Shown here one piece after another: positions 55,040 through 64,000 of a stretch of DNA of 64,000 nt (within the stretch, counting starts at the first letter, position 1; each line of letters opens with the position of its first letter). The position numbers were made by a program, and so were the translations under genes. The notes beneath the pieces are model-generated. The model was not told where the DNA came from, did not search any database, and saw only the letters and a program-made list of their open reading frames with translations. The stretch is taken from contig ARYC01000109.1 in NCBI GenBank assembly GCA_000711775.1, forward strand, positions 186,001-250,000, given 5' to 3'. The DNA comes from Oxytricha trifallax (taxonomy: Eukaryota; Ciliophora; Spirotrichea; Sporadotrichida; Oxytrichidae).

Positions 55040-56744
55040 AGAGGCTAAATTTAGTTTTACTATTTCTTTACTTCTACCACATCCTCCTGTCTTTTAGACT
55101 TTAAATGATGACTTCAACACTTAGCTTAGTGTCTTTTATCATCTTATTACTATATTATTAAGGTTGTTCCATCAATAATCCGGTAAATTACTAAGATTAA
55201 TTGCAAATTTACAATGTATGAAGCTCTTATACCTCATAAATTATATCATCATTTTTTTCAAGTAATTGTCTCTTAATCAGGTTGTTCAAATATTTTTTCA
55301 TTAAATTTACTTGAAATTTTATTTCACAATCCTTCAAATTTTGAGAATAATTTTAATATTTTACCCTCCCATTACTTGGTTGACTTTCTGGTATTCTTAG
55401 ATATTTATTCCTTTTTACATATTTACTATTTCTTCCAATTATATTCATTAAACCTTTTTTACTTAAGCTTTCTCCAGTTGAATTCCTCGTTGTCTCTATA
55501 AAATATTTTTATGAGGAATTTGCTTATTTTACTTTATTTTTAATCATCACTTGATTTTGCTTTGATTATCGCCTATTTGTTCACATATGATTCTACTTGA
55601 TCTTCCATCTTTGTAATTGTGCCTATTATAGTTTCTTTATTGATTTCTATGTCCCAGTTAGCTTTGCCAGTTATTCATTGTGGCGACTACTTTTCATTTT
55701 ACATTTCAAGAATTATTTGTTGTTCATTTTAAATCACTTTAGCAATTAGTAAGTTATCAATTAGATTGTTAACTCACTGATTATTGTGATTTATTTTCCT
55801 TTTATTCATCTGTCTTTTGCTGGTTTAGCGCAATTACAATACTATATTGGTTGCTTCATCTCAGTAGATAATTTAACGTCTAAGGCTTTTGATTTTACTT
55901 CTTGAACTTAGATATTATCAAGACTCTCTTAGGTTTAATGTCATCCTTAGGCTTTAATATTGTTTCTAATTTATTATTAAAATTCTAATTATTCATTTTA
56001 TAATAGTTTATACAAGTCTAACAGTTTTATTTCTTAATTAATTCTATCAATTTTAAAATGTGAAAAAGTAAAGATATCATATCTTCATCAGATGACTTAT
56101 TCTATCTTAGCTGCTTCCACATTGAACAAGTCTCCTATTGATGCAGTAGTTTGTTCATCAATATCTTGCTTCACGACAGCATTGAAATTATATTCATGAT
56201 AGTTATATCATAGCTTTTTAATTTAAATGATTTTAAAACCTTCGTTTTCTATCATATTATACTATATCTACCTCCTCAGCATGAACACTAAGTTGGATGG
56301 GTTCATCGAGTTAATTTCGTTTACTCTGATTCTACGAGTGAAACTCTTCAATTTACACCCCCCCTTTCTTTAGTTTTATTTCCTAGCTTATTACTAGAGT
56401 TTCAAGGATTAGAGCCACACTTAGCCGTACAGGTTCAGTGTGACCTTACAGTTCTAAGATGTTCGAAGCAGACCTTTTAAGTTGCCTTGAGACAATGTTT
56501 TTGACTATTTACAGAACTAATTAAACCAAATCAGCTTGATCTCATTCACCGAGACCTTGCATTACAAAGGCATCGAGATTGAGTTAGGTTCTCGGAATAG
56601 TGTTAGATTGTGTCTATCATTTAGAATTATTCTCATCGCGTAGTTAGCTAATCCAATATAGTATAGTGGTCTTCGTAATATATGAGCTATTTATAATATC
56701 ACAATAATGAAGCGAGAGTTATAAAATGTACCTGAAGTAAGTTT
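55040..56744 (-). CDS. Long unknown minus-strand gene, partly decayed
   Basis: From 56744 one frame runs about 178 codons (SRFIIVILQIAHILRRPLYY, ANYAMRIILNDRHNLTLFRE, GCKLKSFTRRIRVNEINSMN). It then meets a TGA at 56208 and continues in the same frame with YNYHEYNFNAVVKQDIDEQT and SIGDLFNVEAAKIEQVI. Further left the frame shifts but remains coding-like: NWDIEINKETIIGTITKMED and FLIKIFYRDNEEFNWRKLK to TGA 55324-55326, and MEQPQQYSNKMIKDTKLSVE near 55170. Charged, Gln-rich and coiled-coil-like in its second half. GC rises to a peak around 56400-56650. The family is not recognised. Confidence 0.45.
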
Positions 56745-56759
56745 TCATTTGATTATATA

Positions 56760-58130
56760 TTTATCATTTTTATAATGGAATTCTATTTCTCAATTACAGC
56801 TTTATATTTGCTTCACTACCTATTCTATTGGTTACATTCTATAAGTTAATCATTTAATTTTTATTTTGTTTTAAGATTTAAGTCTTTTATAGTTCAAGCC
56901 TAAATTTAAATCGAATAAATACAATAATATAATGATTATGCGATATAAGAATTATATTAAATAAGAATTATATTAAATAGTAAATATATTTGCTTTTATT
57001 ACATGTCAAGCAACTTACCCTTTCCATTATTTTCCTGGTCATCTCTAATTATCTACTGATTAATTACTTTCGTTTATGTCAATGCATGTAAAAATAGTAT
57101 AAATAACTTTTAATTTTTGATCTTTTGTTTATATCATTTAAAGATATAATATCAGATCTTCATTACACTCATACTTAGAAATTTTAAAACTTTTGTTTTT
57201 GTTTAAAAGTGTTTGTATTAAATCACTAGGAACTGGTATTTAATAAATATTTAAAATTTAAGTATTCCTCAGTAAGTTATAATAATAACAATATTTTTAA
57301 TAATTTAATTAGATAGAAATACTAAGGAATGAAATTTATAAAAATTAATTCATAGGAAAGTAAATATAAAAATGCTTACTCAAATTCAAATGAAAAATCA
57401 AAATATTATTAACTTTATTGGCCTTCAACCACCTAACTTATTTAACAATTTATATTTAATGGTTAAATAAATATAAAAAAAATCGACAATTTTACATTTA
57501 AATCATTATAAACTGCTAGATTTAATTTAATAAATAAATTTAATTTCTCAAAATTGAATAAAACATATGAGTTGATTTTTCTGCTTTTTTCAGGTATTTT
57601 ACATTAAGTTGCCAAGTTTTACCACTACTTTTTGGGAGATATAAAAATTAACTTTAAATATCCTATTGCTAATTGATCAATAAACATTCGCAAAACTACA
57701 CACACTCTATCATTAGAGACTTAATTGTTTTTCTGTAATTAATAATAATTAAATAAACTTGGCCAATATAAGTATCTAAACTTTCTTATAAATTTCCATC
57801 AAGAAGTGTATACTATGCATAATTATTCTAGCCTAATTGATGATGCCTGATCTCATAAACATCTTCAATGTATCTGTGTGATTATTGCTGCAATTTCCTT
57901 ACACAGTTGATACTGAATTAGCAAGCTTGTACAATAAAAACTCCAAGAAATTCAATAATAAGTAAGTTTTATAATAATTAAGAGTCTTATAGATTATTAA
58001 CCACAAATACTTAGAAATTGGTTCATGAATTTTTAAAATAATTACAAATTTATTGACCAACAATTGAGTATCTACATTATTTAAATAAGTAACTTGAAAT
58101 AATTGAGACTTAACAAAGTTTTATTCTGTA
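56760..58130. other. AT-rich region without recognised gene
   Basis: Nothing convincing on either strand. Confidence 0.4.
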
Positions 58131-58138
58131 GGTTAAAA

Positions 58139-58330
58139 TGATTAAAATCACCATTAAGCAAATGAAGCACATGCTGAAGACGAATAAGTAGCTAAAATGA
58201 GACTATCAACCAGTCTTAATACAAAGGTAATATATTTACCATAGCCACTGATTTAGATAAACTGGATTATGAAGATTATGGAGATGGTGCAATGATTATA
58301 AAGCTTGGACAATGAAGAAGAGAAAGGCTA
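58139..58330 (+). CDS. Small gene pieces
   Basis: MIKITIKQMKHMLKTNKQLK from ATG 58139, then in another frame NIFTIATDLDKLDYEDYGD leading to GAMIIKLGQ. The intervening GGTAATATATTTACCATAG is intron-like but very short. They may belong to the plus-strand genes further right. Confidence 0.3.
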
Positions 58331-58939
58331 ACTTTGAGGACTAGATAAAGTAGATGGCTACATAGTGCATTAAATAATGGAAATTAATCATAGTTTAACC
58401 AGATGTGATTGTTTGTTAGTGTACATGAGATTAGTATACGATAAAAGACTTGCGATATGAATGAATTGGTAAGTAAAACTATTAGGTGAATTCAAAGAAT
58501 ATCCTGGAACAAATAAATCTCAAGTTATAATTAAAATTATTTGAAATATATTTCTTACCTATTATTTATCAAAATTATATGTATTTAAATTTCAAGTAAT
58601 ATTGAATTGTTTTTTCCTATTATATTTTAATCTTTCGACTTAACTTTTTAAATTCTTCCTTACAATTGATACCAAAAGTATATTATATTCCCTCCTTAAG
58701 TATATTAAATATAACATCTTTAAATTAAATAATTTTACCCATAAATAATAAATGTCTGTACTTTTTGAATAATAGCCAAAAGATTAATATTTTATATTTG
58801 ATAATTGTAAATACTTTAAACAACGAGTATCTTGACTTAATTAAATTATAATTTATGAATGTAAATACATATAAATTGTCTATCGTAGTCTGACAATTTT
58901 ATTTGCTTTCAATATAATTGACTTTATTATTATTTTTCA

Positions 58940-59245
58940 TAGGTAATTCAAGTTCAATCAAATTTTCATGGTGTAATGATTCTAGTAAACTATATAATTT
59001 TATATTAAAATAATTTTGTAAATCACCATGAATAAGGATTTACAATTTGTATGGTCTTTGAAGGACGCAATTACAATATAATTTTAGGAAAATAAATTTA
59101 GCACTTAGTTTTAATCATTAACTTAGATCAGCTTTACCTATGGCCAAGAAAGGCTACTCTTTATCTGAGGGCACAGAACAAGGTTTATAATATTATTATA
59201 AAACTTAATACCTTCCAGTTTTTGCTATTGTTGAGAGAAGTGTGA
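58940..59245 (+). CDS. Unknown gene piece
   Basis: After an acceptor-like TTTTTCATAG the plus strand reads SSIKFSWCNDSSKLYNFILK. A shift near 59030 then gives HHEQGFTICMVFEGRNYNII, QHLVLIINLDQLYLWPRKAT and LYLRAQNKVYNIIIKLNTFQ to a TGA near 59245. The second block is strongly protein-like despite normal AT content. No domain was recognised. Confidence 0.4.
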
Positions 59246-59732
59246 AAATATTACAATTTATGCAATAAAATTTCAGTTTATGTTATTGAATATATAGTAA
59301 TATATAAGACTTATGCTGTTTTCATGGATCCAGAAAAAACCAAACCTCTTATCAATTTAATTGCATAAATAAAATACAATTTTCTGAATAGATTAGAATG
59401 AAACAATTTGCTTAACTGTTTATATTTAGTGATATTTAGAGTTCTTTTTATAATAGAAGAGAATAATTTTCTTTTGAGGATAAAGCCTATGGAATCAACC
59501 ATCTAAGCTTAATTCTTCGAACTATTCTCATTTTAATAAAATAACTGTCTTTTTCACATTTAATAAAGGTTATTAAGCATTTTACTTGAGGGATTTGAGT
59601 TCTTTGATTGATAATTAGCTCATACTTTTACATTCACGTTTTATAAATAAGTCTGAAGATGTATTACTATTATTAGTATTTATTCATTAAGTATTGAATG
59701 GTAACAATGTTACTAAACTACACCTGGAACAG

Positions 59733-60392
59733 GTGATAGAAGCGCCTTCTGTTTCTTTGCGAAAGTGTCAATCTTAAGATTGTTGCTTTGCTATTATTTT
59801 ATGCTAACTTAGTTCAGTTAGGCAAGCTTCTTCCCCCAACAAGAAAGAGATATTTGTCTTTGACATTTCTTAAATCACTTTATGATATTCTAAACATTTA
59901 AAATTTGATATATCATCATTAATTTATCATTACTCCTCTCATTAATATTGATGAAGAAAAGAAAATATTAATTCACAAGAATATCCTCTTCAATCACTTA
60001 TACAAAGAATGTAAGTTCTTATTTTATATGAAGCCATGAGAAAGAGAAAATTGTTATTTCTTCTCATTAAATAAACTACTTCATTTTATCAATTTAAATA
60101 TCTTGATTTTCCAGGTTATTACAATCAGAATAATGGTTTCCCCGTGAGATAACTATCAATCTAATGTCCCTATTTGTAATAATAATTATGGACATTTTGG
60201 CTTCTTTTTACAGTAAAATGCAGATATATTCTATCAAAATGTAATATCTTATAGGCCCTATATTTCTAACATTGGAAAACTTACCAGGAATGAGGTTTTT
60301 TTACAGTAGGAAGATTCAATCTATCAAGATTTGATGCTAATTTAGTGGCTTTATTCATGTCTTAGCAATAGTTATTTTAGATATTTAGGTTG
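59733..60392 (+). CDS. Unknown gene with a 104-nt intron and N/Q-rich tail
   Basis: Exon 1, open after a TGA near 59733, reads LVQLGKLLPPTRKRYLSLTF, LKSLYDILNIQNLIYHHQF and KKILIHKNILFNHLYKE. GTAAGT at 60011 and TTTTCCAG ending at 60114 bound an AT-rich intron whose removal gives in-frame ECYYNQNNGFP. A one-base shift near 60150 follows, then NYQSNVPICNNNYGHFGFFL, QNADIFYQNVISYRPYISN and SIYQDLMLIQWLYSCLSNSY to TGA 60390-60392. Strong splice signals and phase agreement support a real gene. The Asn/Gln/Tyr-rich stretch after the intron is notable. Function unknown. Confidence 0.5.
60011..60114 (+). other. Candidate 104-nt intron
   Basis: GTAAGT donor, pyrimidine-rich TTTTCCAG acceptor, AT-rich body. 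It joins two coding-like exons in frame. Confidence 0.6.
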
Positions 60393-60599
60393 AATAAAGA
60401 TTTAAAAGACTTGTTCACTACATCATTGATAGTATCTATAAAGATTAACAATGTGTTTTGTTATATTCATTTCATTAAGCCAATATTTGTTTATATATAT
60501 ATATATATATGAAAGTAAATAAAATCGATTATAAATTGAAAGATAAAATATTTTAAGATGAAGTCGTAGCAGTAATGTATTCACAAAATTATTGTAATT

Positions 60600-60830
60600 T
60601 TCTTTTTTCATTTCATATTATTAATAATCTCCTAACGTTATTATTTGTCAGCACTTATGAAAGAAACCTCAGAAAGGAAATAAGGAGGCAAAGACTAGGG
60701 TAATTTAAATATGCTTAATGATAACACAATGAAGGTTCCTGGAAGAATAATAAAGTTACTCGACAATTTCAATTTCCCATCATATTTTTAAAAAATACTA
60801 GTATAGTTACTAATTTGAAACTTTTTAAAT
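60600..60830 (+). CDS. Small unknown gene piece
   Basis: The plus-strand frame reads ALMKETSERKQGGKDQGNL and MKVPGRIIKLLDNFNFPSYF to a TGA near 60820, with TAA/TAG as Gln. It is short, no domain, perhaps a continuation of the preceding locus. Confidence 0.3.
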
Positions 60831-60839
60831 TCCTTAGAA

Positions 60840-61400
60840 AATCATAAATTTTAGACTGTTTTTTTATGATGTTATTTCTCTTTTCTTTTGTTTATTCGCA
60901 TTTCATATCTTACTTTGTTATCATAAGAATCTCTTTCTTATTATAATTTGCCTATTACTATATTGCATGGACTTGTACTCAATTAAAGTTCATAAATTAT
61001 TTAGATAGTAGAAATATCAAAATTCTCGAAGCAAAACCTCAGCTGAATTTCAAACTCTTTTATCTCTTAATGTCTCATATTAGTGATAAACATTTAATTT
61101 TTCCACCTTTATATTTGAATTAAGCGGAACTTTCTTGTAAAATTGTTTTTATTCTAAAATTTAGCAGACTGTCATAAAAATCTATAATAAATTAGAACTT
61201 TTTCATTATATAATTGAATATATGCAGATATTATCAAAATCTCACTTAAATAATGCAGGTAAATATCAAAATTAGGTCTGTCTAATTCACTATATTTTTA
61301 AGCTTATAATAATAATTTGATTAATAGAATTTTATTTATTTGTTATTTGAAAAGAAATTTACAAACACAGAGTGGGTATGTGTTCTGAGGGAAACGCAGA
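60840..61400. other. AT-rich region without recognised gene
   Basis: Nothing was recognised. Confidence 0.4.
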
Positions 61401-61416
61401 GATATGTTATAAAAAA

Positions 61417-62806
61417 TGATATTAAAAACAAAGATACCAACCACTTATCCAGATACATTATAAAACTGATAAAACTGAATAAAAAGAATGGGGACTATAC
61501 ATACTTAAAATATTAACGTTTAATGTTAGAAATTAAATAAGAAAAGGACAAACACACACCACTCAGCCAATTCAAAATTCAAGTACTAGAATCTAGTACA
61601 AAGAAGAAAACTGCTTTGACATAGTCTAGCTTTGGACACAACAACTTATACAAGTTCTTAGACACCTATTAATTAATAATAAGTTCATAAAACTCTTCAT
61701 AAAACTCTAGCAGGCTAAGCCAAACTCCAACCAAATTATCAAGACTAAAGCCAAGAAAGCTCCATAATACCAACAAATTTCATGAAAAACAAGTTAGAGA
61801 CCTACCACGAGCCTTAACTAACCAACCAGATACTCCTCCATACCCAATAAAGCTTATATCATTACAAATATCATCTACAGCTAAGATGAAGAGAATTAAA
61901 GTTCAGAAGATGATAGAAAATATTATGACATATAATGCGATTCAATTTTAAATAGTTTAAAGTATTTCCATTTAAAGAATCCGATAATTATGAACAATTT
62001 AGTCTCCCTTCATGCAACGGTACAATCCCTCAAAAGGGCTTAAGAAAATAGCGACGTCAAATGCCTCACTGATTAATTTCAGTAGTAAATAGGAACTATT
62101 AAAAATAAAGATTTCGTACTAATTATGGATCTTAATTAAAATTATAATAATAATTCAAATTAATATTTTATATACTAATAATGCTAAGTTGATCCAACCC
62201 ATAATCAATGTAAAGCATCACTAAGGCCTAACTCCAAAACAGATTCGACACAAGAGAATCATGCATCTCTATATGGTTGATCACCATAGACATAAACCTA
62301 TATGATCCCACAAAACAATTCACTAAAGCAATTAATTACTGCAATCTATGATAAGTTTTACACTTCCTCATTAAATAAAATTATAGCCATGAATGATGCC
62401 CAATTAGGACCATTCATAAACGTGAAAAAAAATTCAAGGTTAAACAGCTAACAAACAATTATTGAACTATTTTTAAATCTATACATTCTGACTTTTTCAG
62501 CACGAAAAATCCTTTCTCAACATATCTCCTGTGTTTTTTAATGACATGAGCAGGATTGAGTTCTTCATAAAATGTCTTTTAAAGCATGCCTATTTCCTTG
62601 AGTAAAACTTTATCTGAATGACTAAAACTAAATTGAAGGAAGAAATTAGATTAAAAAAACTTAAATACTTTATACGAGAAAAACACGTCGACGACCAATT
62701 CAAGTTTAAACGACAGAGAAGAAGGAAGAATAGGAAGCCAAAGAAAGAGAAAATTACAGAGAAGAAAAGGTGGAAGAAGTAAATAGAACAAGACTTAGTA
62801 AACTGA
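61417..62806 (+). pseudogene. LINE-B copy 2 protein remnants
   Basis: One frame is open from 61417 to 62544 except for TGA at 61783 and 62278. It reads RIQYKEENCFDIVQLWTQQL, SLHATVQSLKRAQENSDVK and NKDFVLIMDLNQNYNNNSNQ. Around 62280 the frame homologous to copy 1 is a different one (ITIDINLYDPTKQFTKAIN), so a shift lies there. From 62618 a basic C-terminal frame (MTKTKLKEEIRLKKLKYFIR, then RQRRRKNRKPKKEK) ends at TGA 62804-62806. The zinc knuckle of copy 1 is not recognisable. It probably corresponds to the C-terminal part of a LINE ORF. Confidence 0.45.
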
Positions 62807-62865
62807 GAAAGCGACAACTCTTGCCTGAATAAGGCTAGTCTACTGCATATTAATATCATATTCAG

Positions 62866-62945
62866 ATGGAAGTCCCATAGACCTCAATGTGACCACATGA
62901 TTATTATTATTATTATTATTAATATTATTAATATTATTAAATTAA
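62866..62945 (+). repeat. LINE-B 3' end with long ATT tail
   Basis: TCCCATAGACCTCAATGTGA followed by about eight ATT units and then AAT/ATT variants. It shares the 3' block with 9870-9921. Confidence 0.6.
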
Positions 62946-63196
62946 AAACAGAATGAATTACTATATTTAAGAATGAATGATAACTAACGATAAGATCTCA
63001 ATCATTTGGTAGAAAGCACTCTTAGCTAATTTTGCATTCAGCAGTAATAACTTCTAGTAAACTTGACTAATAACTAATAAAAATAAAGATGTTATTGCTA
63101 GGAATCAAAGATAAACTGCAGTGAAGCAGCTATATTTAAATAACTTCAAATGAAGAGACTGTTTATATGAAAATAACTCATGTATAGAAGAAAGAG

Positions 63197-63199
<3 letters not shown>

Positions 63200-63230
<31 letters not shown>
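63200..63230. repeat. (AT)n microsatellite
   Basis: About 15 uninterrupted AT units. Shorter runs occur near 7285, 19262, 21755 and 60496. Confidence 0.9.
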
Positions 63231-63233
<3 letters not shown>

Positions 63234-63306
63234 TACTATCAAAATAAATTCATTAATAGTGATTATATAAATCATTTTAGTTTAACTAGGGGTGTATTAA
63301 ATGATA

Positions 63307-63537
63307 ATGAATAGAAAACTTTCAGATAAAATTTAATAAGTGCTAGCAGAGTTAGCAATTTCAAAGAAGATAAATGACAGATATAGTAAGGAAGTTGAGG
63401 ATCAAAAGATGAATTATTGGATACAGGTCTAATTGTAAGGGATCAAGAAAATAACATCGAAGAGACAGGGGGACAAAAGGATTAGCAGTAATTAAGAGAA
63501 AAATTATGATTAAACTTAAAAGGGAATACAAAAATGA
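63307..63537 (+). CDS. Unknown 76-residue frame
   Basis: ATG 63307 to TGA 63535-63537 with TAA/TAG as Gln. It is hydrophilic and helical in character: MNRKLSDKIQQVLAELAISK, KEVEDQKMNYWIQVQLQGIK. The terminal TGA overlaps the ATG of the next frame (ATGA at 63534), so the two may be one gene with a frameshift rather than two genes. The protein is not recognised. Confidence 0.4.
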
Positions 63538-64000
63538 AAGCTAATATAATAGATTTATATATTAACTTAAAAAATATGAAAGAAAAATAAACAATTCAAG
63601 GAAACATGACAGGGAAGTTTTTGAATATAATGAACGATGAATAACCAGTTGAAGATTATGGTTAGGAAAAAACAATGGAAAAGAGGATTGAAAAAATAAA
63701 TGCCAATATCATAAAATTAATCCCAGATTTCAAATTAAATATGTAGTCTATATACACGATTTAATTATGGGGTTATAAAATTATTGGGGAGAACAATTCT
63801 AATGAAGACCTCAATTCATATTAAATTTCAGAAAGTATTCTAAGATTAATTCGATCAAGACTTCGAATATTTAACCTATAAAAAAGACTAAGATTAAGAA
63901 TGATTAGATATCAAACGTAGCAATAAAAGCTATGTATTATGTTATAAAACCAAGGTTAGGATGTTAAAGATAAAGATCATGATGCTGGTGAGTAACTTGC
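63534..64000 (+). CDS. Unknown gene, continues beyond the window
   Basis: ATG 63534, open to the window end (155 codons, many TAA/TAG as Gln, no TGA). It reads MKANIIDLYINLKNMKEKQT, NDEQPVEDYGQEKTMEKRIE, IYTIQLWGYKIIGENNSNED and SILRLIRSRLRIFNLQKRLR. Absence of TGA over this length in AT-rich DNA and the varied amino-acid use favour a real gene. No domain was recognised. The 3' end lies outside the window. Confidence 0.45.

Larger units (their letters stand above)
61400..62945 (+). mobile_element. LINE-B copy 2, 5'-truncated, with (ATT)n tail
   Basis: Nucleotide similarity to 8600-9925 is visible in several places. Examples are CATAAAAC..CTCATAAAACT, CCATAGA.aTA.AC followed by ACAATT.A.TAAAG, and the 3' block AGACCTCAATGTGA before an ATT array. 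The length of about 1.5 kb is close to that of copy 1 (about 1.4 kb). The orientation is the same. Confidence 0.5.

Noticed and set aside
1..64000. CRISPR arrays, bacterial operons, ribosome binding sites and rRNA genes.
   Set aside because: There are no regularly spaced repeats, no Shine-Dalgarno-led gene trains and no rRNA-like conserved segments. Introns and the code indicate a eukaryotic ciliate.

Overview
Kind of DNA. The window is very AT-rich. Long reading frames stay open only if TAA and TAG are read as glutamine and TGA as the stop. In a LINE reverse transcriptase frame about 590 codons run through roughly twenty TAA/TAG codons, and two TBE transposases end at the same TGA. That is the ciliate nuclear code. 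Two nested copies of a TBE-like transposon carry telomere-like C4A4 ends, ANT target duplications and the transposase / 22 kDa / zinc finger-kinase gene set. I infer germline (micronuclear) DNA of a stichotrich of the Oxytricha/Stylonychia type. Most of it would be expected to be removed when the macronucleus forms. No rRNA, confident tRNA or CRISPR was seen. Standard-code ORF calling misses most genes here, so coordinates below are largely from hand translation with TGA as the only stop.

Layout. 0-14.3 kb: three copies of one LINE family (A) on the minus strand, with a terminal-inverted-repeat (TIR) element carrying a Rep-like SF3 helicase fragment, a purine/pyrimidine-skewed palindrome, and a 5'-truncated plus-strand LINE of another family (B) with an (ATT)n tail. 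15-18.5 kb: gene pieces on both strands, possibly a scrambled locus, one containing a candidate 16-bp internal eliminated sequence (IES). 18.6-19.1 kb: a 550-bp palindrome. 21.6-23.8 kb: a GC-rich, apparently intron-bearing gene bracketed by C4A4 inverted repeats. 24-27.3 kb: minus-strand gene pieces and a G-run inverted-repeat element. 29.7-31.2 kb: a 9-bp minisatellite and a decayed DDE transposase.

31.4-35.8 kb: two divergent genes, an unknown protein and a SecA-like SF2 helicase interrupted by a TIR element. I regard this as the best candidate for an undescribed system. 37-39.2 kb: a gene piece and a plus-strand LINE reverse transcriptase. 39.5-40.1 kb: an unexplained GC-rich island. 41.3-47.1 kb: one TBE inserted in another. 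48-51 kb: plus-strand gene pieces, one with an intron and a cysteine cluster. 51.05-51.5 kb: a third TIR element with coding cargo. 52-64 kb: gene pieces in both orientations, an intron-bearing gene, a second LINE-B copy and an open frame leaving the window.

How it fits together. Most of the content is mobile DNA in several states of decay, with interspersed coding segments of higher GC that could be macronuclear-destined (MDS) or germline-limited genes. Only macronuclear sequence could separate those two options.
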